64,000 bases of DNA, taken from Lysobacteraceae bacterium (GTDB taxonomy: Bacteria > Pseudomonadota > Gammaproteobacteria > Xanthomonadales > Xanthomonadaceae). The first letter of the stretch is position 1. Each line of letters opens with the position of its first letter. The translations under genes were made by a program, and so were the position numbers. Below the pieces are notes generated by a model. That model had not been told where the DNA came from. It searched no databases and saw only the letters and a program-made list of their open reading frames with translations. Shown here piece by piece: positions 40,628 to 50,984 of the stretch. The stretch is from NCBI GenBank assembly GCA_004297225.1, contig SCUI01000013.1, forward strand, positions 248,001-312,000. The letters run 5' to 3'.

Positions 40628-43084
40628 ATGAAGATGTCGGGGAGGGGAGTGGCACAACGAAAGCGGGCGCGCGCGCTGGCGCGGGTGCCGCTCGCGGTGG
40701 CGGTGTGCATGGCGCTGCAGTGGCCGGCACTGGCGCTGGCGCAGGACGGCGGCACCCAACAGGACGATGCGGCGCAATCGCAGGACCAGCCGCGCACCCT
40801 GGGCAAGGTGACGGTGACGGCGCAGAAGCGCGAGGAGAACCTCCAGGAAGTGCCGATCAGCATCCAGGCGCTGGGCGAGCAGACCCTGGAACAGCACGAC
40901 GTCGCCGACTTCGACGATTTCGCCAAGCTCGTCCCCAGCCTGTCCTACGGCACCGCCGGCGGCGGCGTGTTCTCCGGGCCGGGGTTCCTGCAGGTGTACA
41001 TGCGCGGCGTCGCCAGCGGCGGCGACGGCAACCATTCGGGTTCGCGCCCGAGCGTGGGCGTGTACCTGGACGAACAGCCGATCACCACCATCACCGGCGC
41101 GCTGGACGTGCACATGTTCGACATCGCCCGGGTCGAGGCGCTGGCGGGGCCGCAGGGCACGCTGTACGGCGCCAGTTCGCAGGCCGGCACGCTGCGCATC
41201 ATCACCAACAAGCCCGATCCCTCCGGATTCGAGGCGAAGGTGGCGGCCGAGCTCAACACGATCGAGAAGGGCGGCACGGGCCACGTGCTCGAGGCGATGG
41301 CCAACCTGCCACTGTCGCCGGCGTCCGCGTTGCGCCTGGTCGGATGGCAGAAGCACGAGGCCGGCTACGTGGACAACGTGCCCGGCACCGTGACCTTCCC
41401 GACCTCGGGGATCGTCGCCGACAACGAGGGCTTCGTCGAGGACAACTACAACGAGGCGTTCACCGCCGGCGCCCGCGCCGCGCTGCGCATCGACCTGGAC
41501 GACAACTGGACCATCAGCCCGACGGTCATGGGCCAGACCCAGGACGCGTACGGCAGCAACGGCTACGACCCAAGTGTCGGCGAGCTGGAGGTGTCGCACG
41601 GCTATCCCGAGTATTCGAAGGACAAGTGGCTGCAGGCGGCGCTGACGGTGGAGGGCAAGATCGGCAACTTCGACCTCACCTACACCTGGGCGCACCTGCG
41701 TCGCGACGTCGACTCGGCGGCCGACTACACCGACTACGGGTTCTGGTACGACACGCTCGCCGGCTACGGCGCCTACATGTGCTCCGACTTCGACCCGGTG
41801 TCCTTCACCTGCGACCCGGATACCTACGTCAATCCGTCGCAGCACATCTTCGCCAGCGACGCTTACCGCACCGACACCCACGAACTGCGCATCGCCAGCC
41901 CCGCGGACAACCGCTGGCGCCTGGTCGCGGGCCTGTTCTGGCAGGAGCAGCGCCACGACATCGAACAGGACTACAAGGTCGACGGACTGTCCACCGTGCA
42001 GGAAGTGCCCGGCTGGTCGGACACCCTCTGGCTGACCCAGCAGCAGCGCATCGATCGCGACGAGGCGGTGTTCGGCGAATTGTCCTTCGACATCACGCCG
42101 GCGCTGACCGCCACCGCGGGCCTGCGCCATTTCCGCGCCGACAACAGCCTGAAGGGCTTCTTCGGCTACGGCGACTGGGGCTGGAGCAGCTCCTCGGGGG
42201 TGGTCGCCTGCTTCAGCGACGAGCAGTTCCACGGCGCGCCCTGCGTCAACCTCGACAAGCGCGTGGAGGAGGACGACACCATCGGCCGCTTCAACCTCAG
42301 CTGGCAGCTGGACGAGGACAGGATGGTGTACGCGACCTGGTCGGAAGGCTACCGGCCGGGCGGCATCAACCGCCGCGGCACCGTGCCGCCGTACACCTCG
42401 GACTACCTCACCAACATCGAGTTCGGCTGGAAGACCTCCTGGGCCGGCGACCGGCTGATCCTCAACGGTGCGGTGTTCCGCGAGGACTGGGACGACTTCC
42501 AGTTCTCTTACCTGGGGCTCAACGGCCTGACGGAGATCCGGAACGCCAACGCTGCCCGCATCGACGGAACCGAGGTGGAGCTGCAGTGGGCGGCGACCTA
42601 CAACTTCACCCTCAGTGGCGGGTTTGCCTGGTACGACGCGAAGCTGAAGGAGGACTACTGCGGCTTCAACGGGCCGGACGGCAATCCAGCCACCGACTGC
42701 CCGGACCCGCTGGCCCGCGAAGGCACGCGCCTGCCGATCACCGCGCGCTTCAAGGGCAACCTCACCGGCCGTTACACGTGGGACGTTGGCAGCGGCGAGG
42801 CGCATGTGCAGGGCGCGCTGTTCCACCAGGGCAGTCGCCGCGCCGACCTGCGCGACGCGGAGAACGCGCTGCTGGGCGAACTCGACGCCTACAGCCTGTT
42901 CGACTTCTCGGCCGGGTACACCTGGGGCTCGTGGGACCTGGACGTGTTCGTCAAGAACGTGTTCGACACGCGCACCGAACTGACCCGCTTCGCCGAATGC
43001 GCGACGCTGACGTGCGGCTACCAGCCGTACACCGTCACCTCGCCGCCGCGGACCATCGGGCTTCGCATCGCCAGGGAGTTCTGA
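40628..43084 (+). CDS. TonB-dependent outer-membrane receptor (TPR-sulfotransferase-linked)
   Basis: This 818-residue receptor has a long signal peptide (to about residue 39, ending LALAQ). The plug domain follows (about 55-180, beginning VTVTAQKREENLQEVPISI and including YMRGVAS, VEALAGPQGTLYGASSQAGTLRIITNKP). The rest is a beta barrel ending in IGLRIAREF with C-terminal Phe. AAGGAGGAGG is a very strong ribosome-binding site. Extracellular loops carry several cysteine pairs. The substrate is unknown. It is probably co-transcribed with the sulfotransferase gene and ends in a strong hairpin. Confidence 0.94.
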   Translation: MKMSGRGVAQRKRARALARVPLAVAVCMALQWPALALAQDGGTQQDDAAQSQDQPRTLGKVTVTAQKREENLQEVPISIQALGEQTLEQHDVADFDDFAKLVPSLSYGTAGGGVFSGPGFLQVYMRGVASGGDGNHSGSRPSVGVYLDEQPITTITGALDVHMFDIARVEALAGPQGTLYGASSQAGTLRIITNKPDPSGFEAKVAAELNTIEKGGTGHVLEAMANLPLSPASALRLVGWQKHEAGYVDNVPGTVTFPTSGIVADNEGFVEDNYNEAFTAGARAALRIDLDDNWTISPTVMGQTQDAYGSNGYDPSVGELEVSHGYPEYSKDKWLQAALTVEGKIGNFDLTYTWAHLRRDVDSAADYTDYGFWYDTLAGYGAYMCSDFDPVSFTCDPDTYVNPSQHIFASDAYRTDTHELRIASPADNRWRLVAGLFWQEQRHDIEQDYKVDGLSTVQEVPGWSDTLWLTQQQRIDRDEAVFGELSFDITPALTATAGLRHFRADNSLKGFFGYGDWGWSSSSGVVACFSDEQFHGAPCVNLDKRVEEDDTIGRFNLSWQLDEDRMVYATWSEGYRPGGINRRGTVPPYTSDYLTNIEFGWKTSWAGDRLILNGAVFREDWDDFQFSYLGLNGLTEIRNANAARIDGTEVELQWAATYNFTLSGGFAWYDAKLKEDYCGFNGPDGNPATDCPDPLAREGTRLPITARFKGNLTGRYTWDVGSGEAHVQGALFHQGSRRADLRDAENALLGELDAYSLFDFSAGYTWGSWDLDVFVKNVFDTRTELTRFAECATLTCGYQPYTVTSPPRTIGLRIAREF

Positions 43085-43092
43085 GGCAAGAT

Positions 43093-43119
43093 GCGGCCGG
43101 GGCGTCGTGCCCCGGCCGC
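43093..43119 (+). terminator. Strong hairpin after the TonB receptor gene
   Basis: GCGGCCGGGGC and GCCCCGGCCGC form a perfect 11-bp stem with a GTCGT loop, nine bases past the receptor stop. No T run follows; it may be a terminator or a 3' stabiliser before putP. Confidence 0.6.
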
Positions 43120-43133
43120 AACCCCGAGACCGC

Positions 43134-44639
43134 ATGACCGCCAGCACCCCGTTGCTCGCCACCTTCGCCGCCTACCTGCTGCTGATGGTCGGCATCGGAT
43201 TCTGGGCCTGGCGTTCCACCCGCAACTTCGACGACTACATCCTTGGCGGCCGCTCGCTGGGCAGCTACGTCACCGCGCTGTCGGCCGGCGCCTCGGACAT
43301 GAGCGGCTGGCTGTTGCTGGGGTTGCCCGGAGCGCTCTACCTGGGTGGCGTTTCGGAAGGCTGGATCGCGGTCGGCCTGCTGCTGGGCGCGTGGGCCAAC
43401 TGGAAGTTCGTCGCCGGCCCGCTGCGCGTGTACACCGAACACGCCAGCAACGCGTTGACCTTGCCGGATTACTTCACCAACCGCTTCGCCGACGAGCACA
43501 AGCTGCTGCGGGTGATCGCCGCGCTGGTGATCCTGGTGTTCTTCGCCGTGTACTGCGCCAGCGGGATCGTGGCGGGCGCGCGGCTGTTCGAGAGCGTGTT
43601 CGGCCTGCCGTATGCGCAGGCGCTGTGGTGGGGCGCCGCCGCCACCATCCTCTACACCCTGGTCGGCGGCTTCCTCGCGGTGAGCTGGACCGATACCGTG
43701 CAGGCGACGCTGATGATCTTCGCGCTGGTGCTGACGCCGGTGGTGGTGATCGCCGGCAGCGGCGGGCTTGGCGCCAGCCTGGCGCTGATCGAGCAGGTCG
43801 ACCCGGCGAAGCTGGACTGGTTCCGTGGCGGTGCGCTCGGCTTCGTCGGCATCGTCTCGCTGCTGGCCTGGGGGCTGGGCTATTTCGGCCAGCCGCACGT
43901 GCTGGCGCGGTTCATGGCCGCCGACAACCTGGCCACGATCCCGCCCGCGCGCCGGATCGGCATGACCTGGATGTTCCTGTGCCTGCTCGGGGCGATGGCG
44001 GTGGGCCTGTTCGGCAATGCATATTTCGCCGCGCACCCGGGCCTGGAAGCCGCGCTGGGCGGCAATCCCGAGCGCATCTTCATCGCGCTGGCGACGTTGC
44101 TGTTCAATCCGTGGGTCGCGGGCGTGCTGCTGTCGGCGATCCTCGCGGCGATCATGAGCACGCTGTCGTGCCAGCTGCTGGTGTGCTCGAGCGCGCTCAC
44201 GGAAGACCTGTACCGCGGCTTCCTGCGGCCGCTGGCGTCGCAGCGTGAACTCGTCTGGGTGGGCCGGGCGATGGTGCTTGCCGTGGCCCTGCTCGCGATC
44301 TGGATCGCGCGCGATCCCGACAGCCGGGTGCTGGGACTGGTCAGCTACGCCTGGGCCGGCTTCGGCGCGGCGTTCGGTCCGGTCGTGCTGCTGTCGCTGT
44401 CGTGGAAGCGGATGACCCGCAACGGCGCGCTGGCGGGAATGCTGGTGGGCGCGATCGTGGTGATCGCGTGGAAGGAGATTGCCGTGGGCCAGTACGGCAG
44501 CGGACTGTACGAGATGGTGCCCGGCTTCTTCGGCGCGGTGCTGGCGATCATCGGCGTGAGCCTGCTCGATCGCCCGCCACCCGGACACGTCCAGCGCACC
44601 CACGACCAGGTCCGGGCCGAGCTGTCCGCCGGCTACTGA
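43134..44639 (+). CDS. putP: Sodium/proline symporter (SSS family)
   Basis: This 501-residue transporter of about 12-13 helices matches Put[38 protein letters not shown], with the sodium-site serines, and [18 protein letters not shown]. It imports proline with Na+. ATG 43134 is preferred because it starts at the first helix; an ATG nine codons upstream adds a basic stretch from the hairpin. No putA is nearby. Its stop overlaps the miaA start by one base (TGATG). Confidence 0.94.
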   Translation: MTASTPLLATFAAYLLLMVGIGFWAWRSTRNFDDYILGGRSLGSYVTALSAGASDMSGWLLLGLPGALYLGGVSEGWIAVGLLLGAWANWKFVAGPLRVYTEHASNALTLPDYFTNRFADEHKLLRVIAALVILVFFAVYCASGIVAGARLFESVFGLPYAQALWWGAAATILYTLVGGFLAVSWTDTVQATLMIFALVLTPVVVIAGSGGLGASLALIEQVDPAKLDWFRGGALGFVGIVSLLAWGLGYFGQPHVLARFMAADNLATIPPARRIGMTWMFLCLLGAMAVGLFGNAYFAAHPGLEAALGGNPERIFIALATLLFNPWVAGVLLSAILAAIMSTLSCQLLVCSSALTEDLYRGFLRPLASQRELVWVGRAMVLAVALLAIWIARDPDSRVLGLVSYAWAGFGAAFGPVVLLSLSWKRMTRNGALAGMLVGAIVVIAWKEIAVGQYGSGLYEMVPGFFGAVLAIIGVSLLDRPPPGHVQRTHDQVRAELSAGY

Positions 44640-45631
44640 TGGCGCGCCCGCCGGCGATCGCGCTGATGGGCCCGACCGCGTCGGGCAAGTCGGCGCTGGC
44701 GCTGGAGTGGGCCGAGCGCTTCGATGGCGAAATCGTCAGCGTCGATTCGGCGCTGGTCTACCGCAGCCTGGACATCGGTGCCGCCAAGCCGACGCGCGAG
44801 GAACAGGCGCGCGTGCGCCACCACCTGGTGGACGTGCGCGACCCCTGGCAACCGTATTCCGCCGCCGAGTTCGCGCAGGATGCGCGCGCCGCGGTGGCAG
44901 GCATCCTGGCGCGCGGCAAGCTGCCGATCCTCGCCGGCGGCACCGGGTTGTATTTCCGCGCGTTGCTGCACGGGCTGGCCGACATGCCGGCGGCCGATCC
45001 CGCAATGCGGGCGCAACTGGAACGCGAAGCAGCGGGCCGCGGCTGGGCGGCACTGCATGCCGAGCTCGCGACGGTGGATCCCGCGGCCGCGGCACGGATC
45101 CATGCCACCGACGCGCAACGGATCCAGCGCGCGCTGGAGGTGTGGCGGCTCAGCGGGCGACCGATCAGCGAATGGCAGCGCCAGCGCCGTGGTGCCAGGT
45201 TGCCGGCCCGGGTCCTGCAACTGGTGCTGGCGCCGCGCGACCGGAGCACGCTGCACGAGCGCATCGAGCGGCGATTCGACGGGATGCTGGAACAGGGTTT
45301 CCTCGACGAGGTGCGCGCCCTGCGGGCACGGCCGGCACTCGCAGCGCACCCGGCGCCGCTGGAGCTGCCTGCGCTGCGCGCCGTCGGCTACCGCCAGGCC
45401 TGGGAGCACCTGGATGGCCTCACCGACGCGGCGACCTTCCGCGATCGTGCGATCTTCGCCACCCGCCAACTGGCCAAGCGCCAGATCACCTGGTTGCGGG
45501 GCGAGCTCGGCGCGCGCTGGTTCGACCCGGAATGTGACCGCGGTCCGCTCGAACAGGCGCTGGCCGCGTTTGCGGTAACATCGGCCGGTCGCCGCCATGG
45601 GGAAGGTGGGTCGGGCGATGCGGCGCCTTGA
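44639..45631 (+). CDS. miaA: tRNA dimethylallyltransferase
   Basis: This 330-residue enzyme adds a dimethylallyl group to A37 of tRNAs. The P-loop is GPTASGKS at residues 11-18, then [37 protein letters not shown] and the substrate segment [15 protein letters not shown]. It starts at the A of TGATG shared with putP. It is first in the conserved miaA-hfq-hflX-hflK-hflC series, with 51 bases to hfq. Confidence 0.97.
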   Translation: MARPPAIALMGPTASGKSALALEWAERFDGEIVSVDSALVYRSLDIGAAKPTREEQARVRHHLVDVRDPWQPYSAAEFAQDARAAVAGILARGKLPILAGGTGLYFRALLHGLADMPAADPAMRAQLEREAAGRGWAALHAELATVDPAAAARIHATDAQRIQRALEVWRLSGRPISEWQRQRRGARLPARVLQLVLAPRDRSTLHERIERRFDGMLEQGFLDEVRALRARPALAAHPAPLELPALRAVGYRQAWEHLDGLTDAATFRDRAIFATRQLAKRQITWLRGELGARWFDPECDRGPLEQALAAFAVTSAGRRHGEGGSGDAAP

Positions 45632-45682
45632 GGGAGCGCCGGGAAAACAACACACAAATCATAAGATTGCAGGGGAAACACC

Positions 45683-45943
45683 ATGTCCAAGGGACAATCG
45701 CTCCAGGACCCGTTCCTGAACGCCTTGCGCCGCGAGCGCGTACCCGTCTCCATCTACCTGGTCAACGGCATCAAGCTGCAGGGCACGGTCGAGTCCTTCG
45801 ACCAGTTCGTGGTCCTGCTGCGCAATACCGTGAGCCAGATGGTCTACAAGCACGCCATTTCCACCGTGGTCCCGGCCCGCAACGTCCGCGTCGGCGCCCC
45901 GGCGGCCGGCGGCGAGGAAGCCGAGGCGGCCGAAGAGGCTTGA
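45683..45943 (+). CDS. hfq: RNA chaperone Hfq
   Basis: This 86-residue hexameric Sm-like protein pairs small RNAs with mRNAs. Conserved residues are Q8, D9, F39/F42 and the YKHAIS motif (Y55, K56, H57). The short acidic tail [11 protein letters not shown] resembles the acidic C-terminal tips that help recycle RNA in other Hfqs. AGGGG precedes the ATG. A small GC hairpin (45947-45963) lies just past the stop. Confidence 0.98.
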   Translation: MSKGQSLQDPFLNALRRERVPVSIYLVNGIKLQGTVESFDQFVVLLRNTVSQMVYKHAISTVVPARNVRVGAPAAGGEEAEAAEEA

Positions 45944-45946
45944 TCC

Positions 45947-45963
45947 GGGGCCGCGCCGGCCCC
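45947..45963 (+). terminator. Weak hairpin between hfq and hflX
   Basis: GGGGCC and GGCCCC pair around a 5-base loop directly after the hfq stop. Without a T run it would at most attenuate transcription into hflX. Confidence 0.3.
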
Positions 45964-45974
45964 ATTGAGCAGCG

Positions 45975-47306
45975 ATGCCGACCACGCTTTTCGAACGCTC
46001 GCGCAAGGGCGAGCACGCGCTGCTCATCCAGCCGCACGCCGGCGGCCCGCCGGACGAGGGGTTGGTCGAGGAGTTCGCCGACCTGGCGCGTTCGGCGGGG
46101 GCCACCGTGGCCGCGATGCTCCCGGCGCGGATCGACCGCCCGAACCCCGCGACACTGATCGGCAGCGGCAAGCTCGAGGAAGTGAAGGCCGCCGCCGATG
46201 CCACGGGCGCGGACCTCGTGCTGGTGAACCACCCGCTCAGCCCGATCCAGGAGCGCAACCTGGAGAAGGCGCTGGAACGCCGCGTGGTGGACCGGACCGG
46301 CCTGATCCTGGACATTTTTTCGCAGCGCGCGCGCAGCGCCGAGGGCAAGCTGCAGGTCGAGCTGGCCCAGCTCAGGCACATGGCCACCCGCCTGGTGCGT
46401 GGCTGGACCCACCTGGAGCGCCAGCGCGGCGGTTCGATCGGCCTGCGCGGCCCCGGTGAAACCCAGCTGGAAACCGACCGCCGGCTGCTGCAGAAGCGCG
46501 TCGAGCAATTGCAGAAGCGGCTCGACAAGGTCGAGGTGCAGCGCACCCAGATGCGCCGCGCCCGCGTCCGCAGCGAACTGCCGCGCGTGGCCCTCGTGGG
46601 CTACACCAACGCCGGCAAGTCGACCCTGTTCAACGCCCTCAGCGGCGCCGACGCCTACGCGGACGACCGCTTGTTCGCAACCCTGGACCCGACCGTGCGC
46701 CGGATCGCGTTGCCCACCGGCAACGTGGTGCTGGCCGACACCGTCGGGTTCGTCCGCGACCTGCCGCACGAACTGGTGGCGGCGTTCCGTTCGACCCTGG
46801 GCGAGGCGCGCGAAGCCGACCTGCTGCTGCACGTGGTCGACGCCGCCGATCCGCTGCGGGACGAACGCATCGCCCAGGTCGACGCGGTGCTGGCCGAGGT
46901 CGGCGCCGGCGACCTGCCGCAGCTGCTGGTCTACAACAAGATCGACCGCCTCGAGGACTCGCGGTCGCGCCACGACCTGCCCGGGGCTTCCGCCGAACAG
47001 CCGGGCCTGCGCGAGCGCGTGTGGGTGTCCGCGCGCGACGGCCTCGGCCTGGACCTGCTGCGCGCCGCGCTGGGCGGCCTGCTCGGCTTGCGCCGCATCC
47101 ATGGCCAGGTGCGCCTGCCGACGGATGCCGGCCGCCTGCGCGCACGCCTGCACGAGCTCGGCGCGGTGAGGGGTGAAGCCCACGACGAGGCCGGCTGGTC
47201 GCTGCAGCTGGACCTGGCCCGGGCCGATGCCCAGCGCCTCGCCAGCCAGCCCTGGGGCGCGGCGCTGCAGCCGCTGTTGGTTGAGACGGCCGGAGCCGAC
47301 GCCTAG
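45975..47306 (+). CDS. hflX: GTPase HflX
   Basis: This 443-residue ribosome-associated GTPase has an N-terminal HflX domain, a helical linker (QLRHMATRLVRGWTHLERQRGGSIGLRGPGETQLETDRR), and the G domain: G1 GYTNAGKST, G3 DTVGFVRDLPHELV, G4 NKID. It splits stalled ribosomes under stress. Its C-terminus carries a near-consensus promoter (47281-47309) for hflK. Confidence 0.97.
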   Translation: MPTTLFERSRKGEHALLIQPHAGGPPDEGLVEEFADLARSAGATVAAMLPARIDRPNPATLIGSGKLEEVKAAADATGADLVLVNHPLSPIQERNLEKALERRVVDRTGLILDIFSQRARSAEGKLQVELAQLRHMATRLVRGWTHLERQRGGSIGLRGPGETQLETDRRLLQKRVEQLQKRLDKVEVQRTQMRRARVRSELPRVALVGYTNAGKSTLFNALSGADAYADDRLFATLDPTVRRIALPTGNVVLADTVGFVRDLPHELVAAFRSTLGEAREADLLLHVVDAADPLRDERIAQVDAVLAEVGAGDLPQLLVYNKIDRLEDSRSRHDLPGASAEQPGLRERVWVSARDGLGLDLLRAALGGLLGLRRIHGQVRLPTDAGRLRARLHELGAVRGEAHDEAGWSLQLDLARADAQRLASQPWGAALQPLLVETAGADA

Positions 47307-47309
47307 AAT
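47281..47309 (+). promoter_or_regulatory. Near-consensus sigma-70 promoter for hflK
   Basis: TTGAGA (47281-47286) and TAGAAT (47304-47309) are separated by exactly 17 bases, and each matches five of six consensus bases. The promoter overlaps the last codons and stop of hflX. Transcription would start near 47316, about 59 bases before hflK. Confidence 0.7.
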
Positions 47310-47320
47310 CGACCGGATGC

Positions 47321-47359
47321 ACGTGCCGGGCGCCGTTCGCGCCGGCGCGCCACGTTTTT
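47321..47359 (+). terminator. Hairpin plus T5 in the hflK leader (attenuator candidate)
   Basis: ACGTG (47321-47325) pairs with CACGT (47351-47355) around an imperfect GC stem with a GGCGC-CGTTC-GCGCC core. T55-T59 then give a run of five T. It lies between the hflK promoter and the hflK ribosome-binding site (GGAG), so it could cap hflK transcription. Confidence 0.45.
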
Positions 47360-47374
47360 CTCCCTGGAGTACCG

Positions 47375-48484
47375 ATGGCCTGGAACATCCCCGGTGGGTC
47401 CGGCAAGGACGGCCGCAACCCGCAGCGACGCGGCGGCGGCGGCCCCCTCGACCGACTGCTCGACCCTCTGCGCGGCCTGTTCGGCGGCAGCGCCGGCAGC
47501 GGCGGGCCTGGTCCCGGCCGCTGGATCGCGATCCTGCTGGCCTTGTGGCTGGTGTTCAATTCCTTCGTGCTGGTGACCGAACAGCAGCGCGGCGTGGTCC
47601 TGCGCTTCGGCCAGGTGGCGCGCGTGCTGCAGCCGGGCCCGCACCTGAAGTGGCCCTGGCCGATCGAGCGCGTGATCAAGGTCCAGGCCACGCAGATCAA
47701 GACCTTCAGCGACACCGTGCCGGTGCTGACCCGCGACGAGAACATCGTCACCGTGGAAGTGAACGTGCAGTACCGCGTCGACGACGCCATCCTCTACCTG
47801 TTCGGCACCCGCAACGCCGAGGAAGTGCTGACCCAGGCCACCCTAAGCGCGGTGCGCGAGCAGGTCGGCCGCTCCGACCTCGACACCGTACTCAGCGCGC
47901 GCAACGCGCTGTCGGTGTCGGCGCGCGAGCGCTTGCAGGAATCGCTCAGGGAGTACCGCACGGGCTTGCTGGTGACCGAGCTCAACCTGCCCAACGCGCG
48001 GCCGCCGGAGGAAGTAAAGCCTGCCTTCGACGACGTCAACAGCGCACAGCAGGACAAGGACCGCCTGAAGAACGAGGCCGAGGCCTACGCCAGCAAGATC
48101 GTGCCCGAGGCGCGCGGCCATGCCGCCCGCGTGCGCACCGTGGCGGAAGGCTACAAGGAAGCCTCGATCGCGCGCGCGACCGGCGACAGCGAACGCTTCT
48201 CGTTGCTGCGCGAGCAGTACGAGGCCGCGCCGGGGGTGACCCGCAAGCGCCTGTGGCTGGAAACCGTGGAGGACGTGCTGCGTGGCAACCGTACCGTGGT
48301 CGGCGCCGACGGCCGTGAACTGATCTACCTGCCGATGCCGGGCACCGCGCCGGCCGCGCCGGCGACCACGACCGCGCCGCTGCTGGCGCCCGAGATGGTG
48401 GCGCCGCCGGTCGATGCGTCGCCTTCGACGCCGCGACCCGGGCGTGATCCCCGCCCGGCGGGCCGCGAGGAGTTGGGCCGATGA
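47375..48484 (+). CDS. hflK: FtsH modulator HflK
   Basis: This 369-residue inner-membrane SPFH/band-7 protein has a Gly/Arg-rich cytoplasmic N-terminus (MAWNIPGGSGKDGRN), a membrane helix near residues 48-67, the band-7 domain (VLRFGQVARVLQPGPHLKWPWPIERV) and a coiled coil. With HflC it forms a large cage around FtsH that limits proteolysis. The stop overlaps the hflC start (ATGA). Confidence 0.97.
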   Translation: MAWNIPGGSGKDGRNPQRRGGGGPLDRLLDPLRGLFGGSAGSGGPGPGRWIAILLALWLVFNSFVLVTEQQRGVVLRFGQVARVLQPGPHLKWPWPIERVIKVQATQIKTFSDTVPVLTRDENIVTVEVNVQYRVDDAILYLFGTRNAEEVLTQATLSAVREQVGRSDLDTVLSARNALSVSARERLQESLREYRTGLLVTELNLPNARPPEEVKPAFDDVNSAQQDKDRLKNEAEAYASKIVPEARGHAARVRTVAEGYKEASIARATGDSERFSLLREQYEAAPGVTRKRLWLETVEDVLRGNRTVVGADGRELIYLPMPGTAPAAPATTTAPLLAPEMVAPPVDASPSTPRPGRDPRPAGREELGR

Positions 48485-49341
48485 GACTGAACCTGTGGAT
48501 TCCCGCGGCCGTCGTCGCGCTGCTGGCGCTGGTGAGCTCGGTGTTCGTGGTCAACGAGGGCCACGTTGGCATCGTTCTCAACCTCGGCCGGGTGGTGCGC
48601 TCGGACATCGAGCCGGGCCTGCACTTCAAGTGGCCGCTGGTGGAAACCGCCCATGTCTACGACACACGCCTGCAGGTGCTCGACGCCGAACCCGAGCGCT
48701 ACCTGACCAGCGAGAAGAAGGACGTCAGCGTCGACTTCTTCTCGATCGGCCAGATCGAGGACGTGCGCACCTTCTACCGCGCCACCGGTGGCGACGAGTC
48801 GGTGGCGGTCGCGCGTCTTGCGCCGATCATCAAGGACTCGCTGCGCAACGAGATCAACTCGCGCACGCTGCAGCAGGTGGTCTCGGGCGACCGCAACGAA
48901 ATGGTCGCCGACCAGCTGGACGCCATCAACAAGGGTGCCGCCACGCTGGGCGTGAGGATCGTCGACATCCGCATCAAGCGCATCGACCTGCCGCCCGGCG
49001 GCGAGGTGATCGAGCAGGTGTACCGGCGCATGCGCGCCCAGCGGCAGCAGGTGGCGTCCGCCTTGCGCGCCGAGGGCGAGGAGTTGTCGCAGACGATCCG
49101 TGCCGAGGCCGACCGCCAGCAGCAGGTGATCCTGGCCAACGCCGAGCGCGACGCGCAGAAGCTGCGCGGCGAGGGCGACGCCGAGGCGGCGCGGATCTAT
49201 GCCGAGGCGTACAGCAAGGATCCGGCGTTCTACGCCTTCCACCGCAGCCTCGAGGCCTACCGCAAGGCCTTCGACGGCAACGCCGCGATCGTGCTCGACG
49301 ACAACGACCCGTTCCTCCAGTACCTTCGCGACGACCGATGA
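48481..49341 (+). CDS. hflC: FtsH modulator HflC
   Basis: This 286-residue partner of HflK has one N-terminal membrane helix (residues 4-22, LWIPAAVVALLALVSSVFV) and a band-7 domain (GIVLNLGRVVRSDIEPGLHFKWPL). A long charged coiled coil follows (RRMRAQRQQVASALRAEGEE). Translation is coupled to HflK and, by another ATGA overlap, to the small membrane protein that follows. Confidence 0.97.
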   Translation: MRLNLWIPAAVVALLALVSSVFVVNEGHVGIVLNLGRVVRSDIEPGLHFKWPLVETAHVYDTRLQVLDAEPERYLTSEKKDVSVDFFSIGQIEDVRTFYRATGGDESVAVARLAPIIKDSLRNEINSRTLQQVVSGDRNEMVADQLDAINKGAATLGVRIVDIRIKRIDLPPGGEVIEQVYRRMRAQRQQVASALRAEGEELSQTIRAEADRQQQVILANAERDAQKLRGEGDAEAARIYAEAYSKDPAFYAFHRSLEAYRKAFDGNAAIVLDDNDPFLQYLRDDR

Positions 49342-49523
49342 CCGACCTGTGGTCGGCCCTGTGCCTCGTGGCGGTGCTCGAGGGCTTGTTGCTTTTTGCC
49401 ATGCCGGACGCATGGCGCCGTGCCGCCGAGCAGCTGCATGCCATGCCCAACGGCAAGCTCCGCGCGGTCGGCGCCCTGGTCGTCGCCATTGGCCTGGCGG
49501 CACTGGTCCTCGTGAGAATGTAG
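49338..49523 (+). CDS. DUF2065 (YjeT-type) small membrane protein
   Basis: This 61-residue protein has two hydrophobic helices (about residues 4-22 and 44-59) joined by a basic loop (PDAWRRAAEQLHAMPNGKLR). It belongs to the YjeT/DUF2065 group found between hflC and purA in many gammaproteobacteria. The function is unknown. The start overlaps the hflC stop, and its TAG stop is the last three bases of the GTAG opening a palindromic repeat. Confidence 0.92.
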   Translation: MTDLWSALCLVAVLEGLLLFAMPDAWRRAAEQLHAMPNGKLRAVGALVVAIGLAALVLVRM

Positions 49524-49547
49524 CGCCGACCCATGTTCGGTTGGCGT
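49520..49547 (+). repeat. GTAG palindromic repeat, copy 1
   Basis: GTAGCGCCGACCCATGTTCG is followed by GTTGGCG, which pairs back as an imperfect stem. The first 21 bases match copy 2 at 61456 at 19 positions. The GTAG start is the mark of RAYT-associated REP elements. Confidence 0.75.
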
Positions 49548-49575
49548 GCGGCTGGCCCCCTTCACCCAAAACCCG

Positions 49576-50933
<1,358 letters not shown>

Positions 50934-50942
50934 CGAGGCCGC

Positions 50943-50975
50943 CTGGCCGCCCGGGGCACGCCCCGGGACGGCCAG
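50943..50975. terminator. Bidirectional hairpin between purA and a TonB receptor gene
   Basis: CTGGCCG-CCCGGGG pairs with CCCCGGG-(A)-CGGCCAG, 14 bp with one bulge and a four-base loop. It lies between the purA stop and the stop of the convergent receptor gene and can serve both. Confidence 0.65.
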
Positions 50976-50984
50976 CTACCGGCT

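Noticed and set aside
45628-45667. TTGAGG...TAAGAT as an hfq promoter
   Set aside because: The two hexamers are 28 bases apart, too far for sigma-70; no better pair was found.
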